From Streptacidiphilus anmyonensis (lineage in GTDB: Bacteria; Actinomycetota; Actinomycetes; Streptomycetales; Streptomycetaceae): a stretch of DNA of 64,000 bases. This document shows, in pieces, positions 26,591-35,100 of the stretch (position 1 is its first letter; each line of letters begins with the position of its first letter). Under the pieces are notes generated by a model, which saw only the letters and a list, made by a program, of their open reading frames with translations, did not search any database and was not told where the DNA came from. The position numbers were made by a program, and so were the translations under genes. The stretch lies in NCBI RefSeq assembly GCF_000787855.1, contig NZ_BBPQ01000026.1:1-64000 (forward strand), in the 5' to 3' direction.

Positions 26591-27436
26591 ATGCCCACGA
26601 CACCGGACACGATCGTACTGATCCATGGCCTGTGGATGACGCCACTCGCCTGGGAACACTGGGCGGCGCGCTACGAAGAGCGCGGCTTCACCGTGCTGAC
26701 GCCCGGCTACCCCGGAATCGAGCCGGGGGAGGCCGGGGTGAAGGCGCTGCGGGAGGACGCCTCGGGTATCGCCGGTGTCGGTGTACGCGAGGTGATGGAC
26801 CACCTCACCCGCGTGATCGGAGAGCTCGACACCCCGCCGATCATCATGGGCCACTCGTTCGGCGGGACCTTCGCCCAACTGCTGGTGGGCGCCGGCCTGG
26901 GGGCGGCCGGGGTGTCGATCGACGGCGCCGCGGTCAAGGGCGTGAACGCGATGCCGATCTCGGAGCTGCGTTCCGTGCTGCCGGTCCTGAAGGACCCCGC
27001 GAACGCGCGGCGGGCTGTCCCGTTGACGCCCAAGCAGTTCCACTACGCTTTCACCAACACCCTGGACAAGGACGCCTCCCGGTTGGCATACGACCGCTAC
27101 GCGGTGCCGACACCGGCCCGCATCCTGTTCCAGGGCGGTCTCGCCGCTGTCACCCCGCACGCGGCCACGACCTTCGACTTCACCGACGGCGAACGGGGAC
27201 CCCTGCTGTTCGTCTCCGGCGGCAGCGACCACATCTTGCCGCCCGTCGTGCAGCGGCAGAACTACGAGAAGAACGCGAAGCACTCCGCTGCGATCACCGC
27301 CCACACGGTGTTCGACGGTCGCGACCACTTCACCTGCGGCGAGCCCGGTTGGGAGGCCGTTGCCGACTTCGCCCTCGATTGGGCCCTGAACCCACGCGCC
27401 GGAGTCCTCGACGCCACCACCGGCGACCCCCGCTGA
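26591..27436 (+). CDS. Alpha/beta-hydrolase
   Basis: A 281-residue cytosolic hydrolase. HGLW (12-15) forms the oxyanion loop, GHSFGG (87-92) holds the nucleophile Ser89, and GGSDHILP and GRDHFT near the C-terminus supply candidate Asp and His of the triad. AGGGTTG is the nearest site before the ATG. It is followed 40 bases later by poxB and so is probably cotranscribed. The substrate (ester, lactone or acyl compound) is not evident. Confidence 0.85.
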   Translation: MPTTPDTIVLIHGLWMTPLAWEHWAARYEERGFTVLTPGYPGIEPGEAGVKALREDASGIAGVGVREVMDHLTRVIGELDTPPIIMGHSFGGTFAQLLVGAGLGAAGVSIDGAAVKGVNAMPISELRSVLPVLKDPANARRAVPLTPKQFHYAFTNTLDKDASRLAYDRYAVPTPARILFQGGLAAVTPHAATTFDFTDGERGPLLFVSGGSDHILPPVVQRQNYEKNAKHSAAITAHTVFDGRDHFTCGEPGWEAVADFALDWALNPRAGVLDATTGDPR

Positions 27437-27476
27437 CGGGATCCGACCGAAACCGCTGAGAACGGAGACACTCGTC

Positions 27477-29213
27477 ATGTCGAAAACAGTGGCCGACGGC
27501 CTGTGGGAGATGCTGGTCAGCGCAGGCGTACGGCGCTGCTACGGCATCGTGGGCGACGCGCTCAACCCGGTGGTCGACGCGATGCGCCGCAACGGCCAGG
27601 TCGACTTCGTGCATGTGCGCAACGAGGAGTTCGGTGTTTTCGCCGCGGTCGCCGAGGCGAAACTGACAGGGCACCCGGTCGCGGTGTGCGGGACCGCGGG
27701 CCCCGGGGTCGTGCACCTGATCAACGGCATGCTGGACGCCCTCAAGGAACAGGTTCCCGTCATCGTCCTGGCCGGCGACACAGAAACCCATCTGATGGAC
27801 AGCGAGACCGTTGAGGAGCTGAACCCCTATCGGTTCTTCGCGCCCGCGTCGGTGTACGTGGGGCGGCTGGTGAGTCCCGGCCAGCTGCGTACCGTCGTGA
27901 CCGCCGCGGTGACGGCAGCGATGACACGGGGCGGCCCCGCAGTCGTCTCCCTGCCCGGCGACGTGGCGGCGGCGCCCGCGCCGAAGGACCGCTACGAGAT
28001 CCGGCTGCCGCGCCCGCTGCGTGCGGCCGCCGGGCCGGACGACCTCGCCGCCATGGCCCAGATCATCAACGATGCCGGCACCGTGGCGGTCTTCGGCGGC
28101 CAGGGCTGCGCCGGGGCGCACGCCGAAGTCACGGCCCTGGCCGGGAGGCTGAGTGCACCGGTCGGCTACTCACTCAAGGGTAAGCCGATCCTGGAGCACG
28201 ACAACGCGAACGCGGTCGGGATGACCGGCCTGTTGGGCTACGGCGGCTGTCATCACGCGCTCCAGCACGCGGACGTGCTGCTGATGCTCGGCACCGACTT
28301 CCCCTTCAGTCCCTTCCTGCCACAGCACGGCACGGCCCGCGTCATCCAGGTCGACCACCACCCGGAGCGGCTCGGCCGGCGCGTCCCGGTGGACCTGGCC
28401 GTCGCCGGCGACGTCCAGGCCACGGTGGCGGCGCTGCTGCCCCTGGTCGAGCCGAAGCCCGATAACGGGTTCCTCGCCCGCTGCGTGGAGGAGACCGAGC
28501 GATTCCACCGCCGTATGCGGCACTACACCGACAAGGGGCCACGAATCAAGCCGATCCGGCCCGAGTACCTGGCCGCGGTCCTCAGCGACCTCGCCGACGA
28601 CGACGCGTTGTTCTTCGCCGACACCGGAACCGCCGTGATCTGGGCTGCCCGGCACATCCGCTACGGGCCGCGGCGCCGGTTGTTCGGATCGTTCTCGTGG
28701 GCGTCGATGGCCACCGCCTCACCCGGGGCGTTCGGCGCCCAGCTCGCCTTCCCCGGCCGGCAGACGATCGCGCTGTGCGGCGACGGCGGCTTCACCATGC
28801 TCGCGCTCGGCGACCTCCTCACGGAAGTCCAGCGCAGGCTACCGGTTGTGCACATCGTGCTGAACAACAGCGGCCTCGACTTCGTCAAGATCGAGCAGCA
28901 GGAAGCCGGCCTCGTCCCGTTCGGGACAGACTTCGCCAACCCCGACTTCGCCGCCGTCGCCGAGGCCATGGGGGCCAAAGGAATCCGCATCGAAGACCCC
29001 GAAGACGTGCCGGACGGACTCGCGGCTGCGCTGTCACACACGGGCGGCCCGGTCGTCGTGGACGTCCTCGTCGACCCCTACGCCCTCGCCGTCCCCGCCC
29101 ACGTCCCCGCCGGCCCAGCCGCCGGATTCACCCTCAGCGCGGCACGACAGGTCCTCGCCGGCAGCCTCGACGACGTCATCGAAACCGCAACGCACAACGC
29201 CCGGCTCATCTGA
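27477..29213 (+). CDS. poxB: Pyruvate dehydrogenase (quinone)/pyruvate oxidase, PoxB type
   Basis: A 578-residue ThDP and FAD enzyme. The PoxB type oxidises pyruvate to acetate and CO2, passing electrons to membrane quinone. Visible: GIVGDALNPVVDAMRR at the N-terminus, the activating Glu in HVRNEEFGVFAAVAEA (about residue 50), GTAGPGVVHLINGMLDA, and the ThDP motif GDGGFTMLALGDLLTEVQRRLPV...NNSGLDFVK. GGAGA lies upstream of the ATG. Acetolactate synthase and oxalyl-CoA decarboxylase are relatives, but the overall pattern is PoxB. The electron acceptor is inferred. Confidence 0.87.
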   Translation: MSKTVADGLWEMLVSAGVRRCYGIVGDALNPVVDAMRRNGQVDFVHVRNEEFGVFAAVAEAKLTGHPVAVCGTAGPGVVHLINGMLDALKEQVPVIVLAGDTETHLMDSETVEELNPYRFFAPASVYVGRLVSPGQLRTVVTAAVTAAMTRGGPAVVSLPGDVAAAPAPKDRYEIRLPRPLRAAAGPDDLAAMAQIINDAGTVAVFGGQGCAGAHAEVTALAGRLSAPVGYSLKGKPILEHDNANAVGMTGLLGYGGCHHALQHADVLLMLGTDFPFSPFLPQHGTARVIQVDHHPERLGRRVPVDLAVAGDVQATVAALLPLVEPKPDNGFLARCVEETERFHRRMRHYTDKGPRIKPIRPEYLAAVLSDLADDDALFFADTGTAVIWAARHIRYGPRRRLFGSFSWASMATASPGAFGAQLAFPGRQTIALCGDGGFTMLALGDLLTEVQRRLPVVHIVLNNSGLDFVKIEQQEAGLVPFGTDFANPDFAAVAEAMGAKGIRIEDPEDVPDGLAAALSHTGGPVVVDVLVDPYALAVPAHVPAGPAAGFTLSAARQVLAGSLDDVIETATHNARLI

Positions 29214-29245
29214 ACGGCTGCCCAGTCGACAGAGGAGGACGCACC

Positions 29246-29696
29246 ATGACCGACAGCCACGACTCCTCGCCGGACGCACCGGACGCGATGCCCGGCGGCT
29301 GGCGCGAGATCTACCACGGCGGCTCACTGGAGGCCGAAGAGGTCCAGGTGCTCCCGCTCGACGACCTGACCGTCCTGCCGACGACGCGTGCTGTCGCCGA
29401 CACCACTGAGGGGCCCGCCTTCCACCGTGCCGTGGTGGACCTGCCTGAGCCGGCCGACGCCTTCGTCACGGTCCCGGGAAGCGACCGAACCCTGGGGTCT
29501 GGGTCAACGGCTTCCTCCTCGGCCGCCTCGCACCGAGCAGGGTCCGCAAGTCACTCTCTACGCCCCCGGACCGCAGTGGCGCGCAGGAGCCAACGAGGTC
29601 CTGGTCCTCGACCTTGTCGGCACCGCCGCGCCGATCACCCTGGAGCTGCGGGTCGAGCCCGCCCTCGGGCCGACCACCCCCGCGCCCGGGTACTGA
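29246..29696 (+). pseudogene. Beta-galactosidase (GH35-like) C-terminal fragment with two frameshifts
   Basis: Three frames together give a family-like C-terminal domain. Frame one runs from the ATG at 29246 through GPAFHRAVVDLPEPADAFVTVPG. Frame two gives GVWVNGFLLGRL (about 29493-29530). Frame three gives EQGPQVTLYAPGPQWRAGANEVLVLDL to the stop. In GH35 enzymes these pieces occur in this order at the end of a 550-600 residue protein; the catalytic barrel is absent. A strong GAGGAGG precedes the ATG and the fragment follows poxB by 32 bases. It is almost certainly non-functional. Confidence 0.72.
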
Positions 29697-29709
29697 TGGC
29701 CCGGCGGTC

Positions 29710-31074
29710 TCAGAACGGTGGCGTGGCCGGGGCGGGGCCGAGTGTGGTGGTGCCCGGCGCGGCCTGGTGCTGGAGACCATCGCGGTAGGCGTCGAGTGCT
29801 TCCTCCAGGCGTCCCGCGCGGCGCAGCAGATCCCCGAGCAGGCGGCACAGGTCGGCCAGATCGGTGGCGGCTCCGGCGCCGGTCAGCAGGTTGAGGGCGG
29901 CCCGGTAGTGGTCCTCGGCGGCAGCCGGGTCGCCGCGCTGCTCGGCGATCCGGCCGAGGAGCCGGTGCGCCGCGCCCGCGTGCACCGCGCCGCGGCCGTG
30001 GTGCAGCTCCTCGGTCAGGTCGGTCAGCAGCGCCGCGGCTTCGTCAGGGCGGCCCGCGCGGCGCAGCACGTCGGCCAGTTCGACGTCGATCTGCTGGGTG
30101 TAGAGGGTGGACTGATCGCGTGCCAGCAGCTCCCGGGCGAGACGCAGTTCCCGCTCGGCGGCGGGCAGGTCGCCGTCCTGGGCCCGGAGGTAGCCGCGCA
30201 TCCAGTGGCAGTGGGCGAGTTCGATGCCGATCCGCAGCTGCCGGTAGAGCTCCTCGGCCTTCGACAGGGACGCCTCGGCCTCTGCAGCCCGGCCCTCGGC
30301 CAGCAGGGTACGCGCCACTCCACGGTGCAGCCGGGCGACCAGCGCGGGGTCGTCGACCTTGGGGGCCAGCGCAAGGGCGAGGTCGGCGGCCTGGGCGGCG
30401 CGGCGGTGCGCGCCGAGGTCCATGTAGGGGCCCATCACCGCGGAGTAGAGCAGCAGCAGAGCGTGCGGATCCGCCAGCCCGCCGGTGTTTAGCTGGTCGA
30501 TCGCGCTCTCGAGCAGGTAGCAGCTGTAGCGCAGGTCGCCGGCAAGCAGGTGGGCGACCGCCCGGCCGCGCAGAGCCGGCACCCGCTGCGGCAGCGGTGC
30601 CTCCCGCAGCAGTTCCTCGCAGCGTTCGAAGGATGCGATGGCCAGGTCCAACTCGCCGAGATCCAGGGCGCAGTCACCAAGCCCCAGCAGGGCCGCCGCC
30701 TGCTGCTCGCCCAGGCCGTGCCGCTCGGCCTCGGCGGCGAGCTCCCGGTAGTCCTCTGCCGCCTGAGCGGGCTCGCCCGCGCAGAGCAGTTGGCGGGCCT
30801 CGGCCAGACGCAGTCCAAGCTCGCCGGCCAACTGCGGGGGCCGCCCCGTGGCCAGCAGTTCGTAGGGCACGTCGAGCCGGTCGGCCAGGTAACGCAGCGC
30901 GGCCTCGGAGGGGCGTACCTTGCCGGCCTCCAGAGTGGAGATGTAGGCGGCGGTGTAGTCCGGCTCCGCCAGGGCACGCTGGGTCAGGCCGCGCTCGGTC
31001 CGAAGTCTCAGCACCCGGCGGCCGACGGCCTGCCGATCGGTCGGCTCGTTCACTGGCGTCACATCCCCAGACAC
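29710..31074 (-). CDS. XRE-family regulator with TPR repeats
   Basis: A 454-residue cytosolic protein. An N-terminal XRE helix-turn-helix (about 15-70: LRLRTERGLTQRALAEPDYTAAYISTLEAG...SEAALRYLADRLDVP) is followed by an alpha-helical array of about eight or more TPR units, with repeated A-AE...LG-A...-GD patterns. This shape is shared with peptide- or ligand-sensing actinomycete regulators. It is divergent from the secreted protein gene at 31217, which is a likely target by position. Confidence 0.87.
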   Translation of the reverse strand: MSGDVTPVNEPTDRQAVGRRVLRLRTERGLTQRALAEPDYTAAYISTLEAGKVRPSEAALRYLADRLDVPYELLATGRPPQLAGELGLRLAEARQLLCAGEPAQAAEDYRELAAEAERHGLGEQQAAALLGLGDCALDLGELDLAIASFERCEELLREAPLPQRVPALRGRAVAHLLAGDLRYSCYLLESAIDQLNTGGLADPHALLLLYSAVMGPYMDLGAHRRAAQAADLALALAPKVDDPALVARLHRGVARTLLAEGRAAEAEASLSKAEELYRQLRIGIELAHCHWMRGYLRAQDGDLPAAERELRLARELLARDQSTLYTQQIDVELADVLRRAGRPDEAAALLTDLTEELHHGRGAVHAGAAHRLLGRIAEQRGDPAAAEDHYRAALNLLTGAGAATDLADLCRLLGDLLRRAGRLEEALDAYRDGLQHQAAPGTTTLGPAPATPPF

Positions 31075-31216
31075 TACGGCCGCAGGCGCTCTTGCCGGAA
31101 CCGGGCGGCGCCACTAGCTTGGCGGCGATGTAAGTCTGGCACTTAATCAGAGTTACATAGCGATTTACGTCGTCATCCCCACTCCTGCACCTCCTCCTGC
31201 ACCGGAACGGGACCCC
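31075..31216. promoter_or_regulatory. Divergent promoter region
   Basis: This stretch between the XRE/TPR gene and the secreted-protein gene is AT-richer than the surroundings near 31130-31165. It contains two GTTACATA/CATAGCG-like stretches. No clear palindrome could be assigned. Confidence 0.4.
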
Positions 31217-32077
31217 ATGCGCATCCACCAGGCCCTGGTCAGCGGCGCCGCCACCGTCGCCACCGCGCTCAGCCTGCTCGCCGCCGCACCCACCGCCCAC
31301 GCCATGGCCGTCACGACCGTCCACGCCCGCGCGGAACGGACCTTCGTGGCGGCGCCGACACCGCCCGGGCTGCCGCCGCTGGTCAACGGCAGCGGTCCGA
31401 TCTGCTGGTTCGGCGCCTGCTACGACTACGTGGCCGGGCGTCAGCGCACCGACACCGCCGGCGCCACCGTCCGAATGCTCCAGGCGTCGCCGACGCTCAC
31501 GTCCGGCGACACCAACGCACACTCGCTGCAGGAGCTGGCCCTGCAGTCCGCGGACCAGAAGTCCACCGTCGAGATCGGCTGGACCGTCGACCTCGGGCTC
31601 AACGGCGACCTGCTGCCGCACCTGTTCGTCTACCACTGGGTGGACGGGGCCGTGAGCTGCTACAACGGCTGCGGCTTCGTCCAGGTCTCGCGCACTGCCA
31701 AGGCGGGCATGGCACTGCGACCCGGCGAGGCCGCCGAGTTCTCGATCCGGAACATCGCGGGCGACTGGTGGGTGTTCTACGACGAGCACGCGGTGGGGTA
31801 CTTCCCCGGCTCGCTGTGGGGCGGCGGCTACACCCGCGCCCAGGTGATCACTGCCTTCAGCGAGGTGGCCCACGCCACCGGCAGTACCTGCGAGCAGATG
31901 GGAGACGGCCGTTTCGGCACCGCCGACGGCTCCGGCTGGATAGCCGACTACCGCCTGCTCGACGCCACCGACCGCCCCCAGCTCACGGTTGCCGCCACCA
32001 GCCCCGCTCTTTACGACGCCGGGCGCGTCACCCGGACATCGTTCCACCTCGGCGGCCCCGGCACCGGGCCCTGCTGA
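31217..32077 (+). CDS. Secreted neprosin-like (DUF239) protein
   Basis: A 286-residue protein exported by a Sec signal peptide (MRIHQALVSGAATVATALSLLAAAPTAHA, cleavage about residue 29). The middle has PHLFVYHWVDGAVSCYNGCGFVQVS and then WWVFYDEHAVGYFPGSLWGGGYT, the pattern of the neprosin/DUF239 domain, some members of which are prolyl endopeptidases. Cysteines in CWFGAC, CYNGC and near the C-terminus could form disulfides. Enzyme activity is not proven by sequence. Divergently transcribed from the XRE/TPR regulator. Confidence 0.77.
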   Translation: MRIHQALVSGAATVATALSLLAAAPTAHAMAVTTVHARAERTFVAAPTPPGLPPLVNGSGPICWFGACYDYVAGRQRTDTAGATVRMLQASPTLTSGDTNAHSLQELALQSADQKSTVEIGWTVDLGLNGDLLPHLFVYHWVDGAVSCYNGCGFVQVSRTAKAGMALRPGEAAEFSIRNIAGDWWVFYDEHAVGYFPGSLWGGGYTRAQVITAFSEVAHATGSTCEQMGDGRFGTADGSGWIADYRLLDATDRPQLTVAATSPALYDAGRVTRTSFHLGGPGTGPC

Positions 32078-32235
32078 ACCTCTGTTGCGCTCCTGAACAG
32101 CGCCCTGGAAGGCGGACGAGTTGGCCTGTGCTCCGGGCGCGTTGGTCGACTTCGGGCTGGTTACTGACTGTGACATGGGAACCGGTCGAGGATTGGTAGG
32201 TGATGGCAGGCGGTGCACATTTCCGCTTCTTGACG

Positions 32236-32251
32236 TTGCGTCAGTGTTGCG
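32236..32251 (+). promoter_or_regulatory. TTGCG tandem box B1
   Basis: TTGCG at 32236-32240 and 32247-32251, identical to box A1 and within a 27-base block conserved without change. Confidence 0.5.
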
Positions 32252-32355
32252 CGGGAGGGCGGAAAGCCATGGCAAGCGGTGCGAACTCGTGTAGAGAGTT
32301 TTCGCAGTTCAGCCGGGCTTCTGGGGTAAAGCCCCAGGCAGCCCGGCTGTACCTC

Positions 32356-32425
32356 CAAGACCACCCAGATCTACGAGGGCACCAACCAGGTCCAGCGCAT
32401 CGTCATGGCGCGCAACCTGCCGTAG
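32356..32425 (+). pseudogene. Acyl-CoA dehydrogenase 3' stub (copy B)
   Basis: Encodes the same final KTTQIYEGTNQVQRIVMARN plus LP and a stop as copy A, with a single silent-position difference in the block. The rest of the enzyme is absent. Confidence 0.82.
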
Positions 32426-32461
32426 GTAAAAGAGCTGGTCAGACCGTATATTGTGCCGTCA

Positions 32462-32497
32462 GGAGGGCTCCTTTCCGATCACGGCTGGGGGCCCTCC
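32462..32497. terminator. Hairpin after stub B
   Basis: GGAGGGC (32462-32468) pairs with GCCCTCC (32491-32497), extended by partly paired flanks. It takes the place of the stronger hairpin in copy A. Confidence 0.55.
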
Positions 32498-32646
32498 CGC
32501 GTAGATCTGCGACATCTACGAGGGCGTGGCTGCGCAATGAGTGACTGCGGCAGTCTGATCCAGGACGTCGCTGCAGGTCAGCGGCTTGTCGTGATTCGGC
32601 TGTGCCGTTCCGCCGCGCTGCCCAGCGGGGCGTACGAGCGCCGCTG

Positions 32647-32662
32647 TTGCGCGTATGTTGCG
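32647..32662 (+). promoter_or_regulatory. TTGCG tandem box B2
   Basis: TTGCG at 32647-32651 and 32658-32662, followed by CAGAG; matches box A2 in place and spacing. Confidence 0.5.
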
Positions 32663-32816
32663 TCAGAGGTGCGCCAAGGCGATTCTCGCTTCCGCTGACG
32701 TCGCGTTTGCCGACGACGAGTTGGGAGTCGCGGCATGCGCGGAGAGTGAATGTGGACTGGACCCAATGTGCTGGGACCCATGGCTGGGGGCCGCACGGCT
32801 GTGTGTCCTGTCGTCG

Positions 32817-33797
32817 TCAGCGGCCGCGGCTGATGATGTCCTTGGGCGTCGTTCCGTCGAGGTGGGCGGCGACATTCTCCAGCGCGGCCGCGGCAATACG
32901 ACGCACAGTCTCACGGGTGACGCCGGCGAGGTGGGGGGAGAGGACGACGTTCGGCGCGCGCAGCAGCCGCAGCGCGGCGGTCGGGGGTTCGGGGTCGAAG
33001 ACGTCGAGACCAGCTCCCGCGATCCGGCCCGCGATCAGGGCGTCGGCCAGGGCCTCCTGGTCAACGACTGCCCCGCGGGCGGTGTTGACCACGAACGCGG
33101 TGGGCTTGAGCAGCGCGATCCGTTCGGCGTCGAGGAGGTTCCGGGTCCCGGCGTTCAATGGGACGTGCAGCGAGATGTAGTCGGAGCTGCGCAGCAAGTC
33201 GTCCAAGGACACCCGTCGTGCGCCGGTCCGCTGCTCGGCGTGGGGGTGGGCGCGGCGGGCGTCGTAGAGCACGGTCATGCCGAAGGCGGCGGCGCGAACG
33301 GCGACCTCCTGGCCGATGGCGCCGAAGCCGATCAGGCCCAGAGTCTTGCCGTGTAGTTCGGTGAGCGAGCGTTGCAGGCCAGGCGCGGTCCACTCGGCGC
33401 GGGCGAGCGCGTTGTGAGCGGGGACGATCTGCTTGGCCAGGGCCAGTATCAGCGCGAAGGTGTGCTCTGCGACGTTGTGGTGCTCCGCGCCGCTGGAACC
33501 GATGGTGGCGACGGTCACTCCGCGAGCGCGGGCGGCCGCCAGGTCCACGTAGTCGAAACCGTGACTGGTGCACTGGACGAACTCCAGCCGCGGGGCGGCA
33601 GCGAAGTCGGCTGCGGTGACCGGCGCGAGGGCGGTGACCACCACGTGGGCGCGGGCCAGCGCGTCGGGAACCTCCGTCACCGACTCCACCGCGGTGACCT
33701 CGGCGCAGTGGGCGACGCGTGACGCCAGGGCCGCGGCGGCGCGCCGCCCGCCGGCGTGAGGCGGCACGACAGCGATCAGATGCTTGCGGTCGTTCAT
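32817..33797 (-). CDS. D-isomer-specific 2-hydroxyacid dehydrogenase
   Basis: A 326-residue NAD(P)-dependent enzyme interconverting 2-keto acids and D-2-hydroxy acids. Visible: the cofactor loop LGLIGFGAIGQEVAVRAAAFGM (about 153-174), NTARGAVVDQEAL with the substrate-binding Arg, DVFDPEPP, and the catalytic-His region LSPHLAGVT. Full length. First gene (by transcription, next to the lactate-monooxygenase-like gene) of a minus-strand set. Phosphoglycerate dehydrogenase is a relative, but the ACT domain is absent. Confidence 0.87.
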   Translation of the reverse strand: MNDRKHLIAVVPPHAGGRRAAAALASRVAHCAEVTAVESVTEVPDALARAHVVVTALAPVTAADFAAAPRLEFVQCTSHGFDYVDLAAARARGVTVATIGSSGAEHHNVAEHTFALILALAKQIVPAHNALARAEWTAPGLQRSLTELHGKTLGLIGFGAIGQEVAVRAAAFGMTVLYDARRAHPHAEQRTGARRVSLDDLLRSSDYISLHVPLNAGTRNLLDAERIALLKPTAFVVNTARGAVVDQEALADALIAGRIAGAGLDVFDPEPPTAALRLLRAPNVVLSPHLAGVTRETVRRIAAAALENVAAHLDGTTPKDIISRGR

Positions 33798-33819
33798 GGG
33801 GCCTTTCGGGTCGTGGCCC

Positions 33820-35004
33820 TCAGCTGTCGGCGCGGACGAGCGCGCCGGGGCTGAGTTCAGCGGGACGGGAGTAGCCCGAGAGGGCCATGGTCAGTTCGAA
33901 CTCGGCGAGCAGGGTGCGCAGCACGTGGGTGACGCCGGCCTGCCCGTCCAGACCGAGGCCGTAGGCGTACGGGCGGCCGAGCAGGACGCCACTTGCGCCG
34001 AGCGCCAGGGCCTTGAGGACGTCGTCGCCGGTGCGGATGCCGCTGTCGAAGAGCACGGTGAGCCGGTCGCCGACGGCGCGGGCGATCGCCGGCAGCGTGT
34101 CGGCCGCGCCGACGGCCCCGTTGACCTGGCGTCCGCCGTGGTTGGAGACGACGATGCCGTCCATGCCGGCGTCGGCGGCGCGGCGTGCGTCGTCGACGTG
34201 CTGGATGCCCTTCAGGACGATCGGGCCGTCCCAGTGCTCGTGCAGGAACGGCAGGTCGTCCCAGGTCTTGCTGGGATCGGAGAACATCCGCGACCAGTGC
34301 CGCACCGCCGCCTGCGGGTCCTCCTCGACCGGTTTGGCCAGGCTGGCCCGGAAGGCCGGATCGCTGAAGTAGTTGGCGGTGCCGATGCCACGCAGGAACG
34401 GGATGTAGGCCTGGTCGAGGTCGGTCGGCCGCCAGGCGAGCAGCCACGTGTCGAGGGTGACGACCAGCGTCGAGTATCCGGACGCCTTGGCCCGGGCCAG
34501 AAAGCTCCGGGTGACCTCGCGGTCCGTGGGCCAATACAGTTGGAACCACCGCTCGGCGCCCGCTCCCATCGCTTCGGCGACCTCCTCCATGGGGGTGCTG
34601 GAGGCCGAGGAGAGGGTGAACGGCAGGCCGAGGCGTGCGGCGGCCCGTGCGGCGGCGGGCTCGGCGTCGGGGTGCATGATCGACAGCACCCCGATGGGGG
34701 CCAGTGCCAACGGGGCGGGCACCGCCCGGCCGAACAGCTCGACCCCCATGTCCCGTTCGCTGACGTCGCGCAGCATCCGCGGCACGATCTGCCAGCGGTC
34801 CAACGCATTGCGGTTGGCACGATCGGTCCGGCCGCTGCCGGCGTTGCCCGCGACGTAGCCCACCGGGCCCGGCGCGAGCCGCTGCGCGGCCAGAGCCTCC
34901 AGCCGCGTCAGATCCGTGGGCAGGCGTGGGACGGTGCCCGCCATTCCCTTGAGGTAGATGTCGAACTGGTAGTCGTGCCAGTCGTCGTTGTCGCGGTTCG
35001 TCAT
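33820..35004 (-). CDS. Lactate 2-monooxygenase-like FMN hydroxyacid oxidase
   Basis: A 394-residue FMN enzyme of the alpha-hydroxyacid oxidase family. Key segments: PLALAPIGVLSIMHPDAE, FTLSSASSTPMEEVAEA, QLYWPTDREV, LVVTLDT, GPIVLKGIQHVDDARRA with the flavin-side Lys, and GIVVSNHGGRQVNGAVG with the catalytic His and substrate Arg. The insert RGIGTANYFSDPAF is typical of lactate-monooxygenase-type members. ATG 35004 is chosen; an upstream ATG at 35049 is possible. L-lactate or a larger hydroxyacid may be the substrate. Confidence 0.85.
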   Translation of the reverse strand: MTNRDNDDWHDYQFDIYLKGMAGTVPRLPTDLTRLEALAAQRLAPGPVGYVAGNAGSGRTDRANRNALDRWQIVPRMLRDVSERDMGVELFGRAVPAPLALAPIGVLSIMHPDAEPAAARAAARLGLPFTLSSASSTPMEEVAEAMGAGAERWFQLYWPTDREVTRSFLARAKASGYSTLVVTLDTWLLAWRPTDLDQAYIPFLRGIGTANYFSDPAFRASLAKPVEEDPQAAVRHWSRMFSDPSKTWDDLPFLHEHWDGPIVLKGIQHVDDARRAADAGMDGIVVSNHGGRQVNGAVGAADTLPAIARAVGDRLTVLFDSGIRTGDDVLKALALGASGVLLGRPYAYGLGLDGQAGVTHVLRTLLAEFELTMALSGYSRPAELSPGALVRADS

Positions 35005-35100
35005 GTGTTCGATGGGTCCTTCGGAGGTTTGGATCAGGTGGAAGCCCATGCCGAAGGGGGTTGCCCCAGGGCCGGTCCGGTGAGCTGGGGAGGAGCCGGT

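Larger units (their letters stand above)
32157..32755 (+). repeat. Long diverged direct repeat, copy B
   Basis: Same order of parts and orientation as copy A (20145-20755): TTGCG box, dehydrogenase stub, hairpin, CGTAGAT...ATCTACG hairpin (32500-32520), second TTGCG box. Outside the two best blocks, identity drops and small indels appear, so the duplication is old or was acquired twice. Confidence 0.85.

Noticed and set aside
32200-32544. A 114-codon frame starting in repeat copy B
   Set aside because: The matching frame in copy A stops after seven codons (MANGANS), so it is not conserved as protein; it crosses the dehydrogenase stub in the wrong frame.
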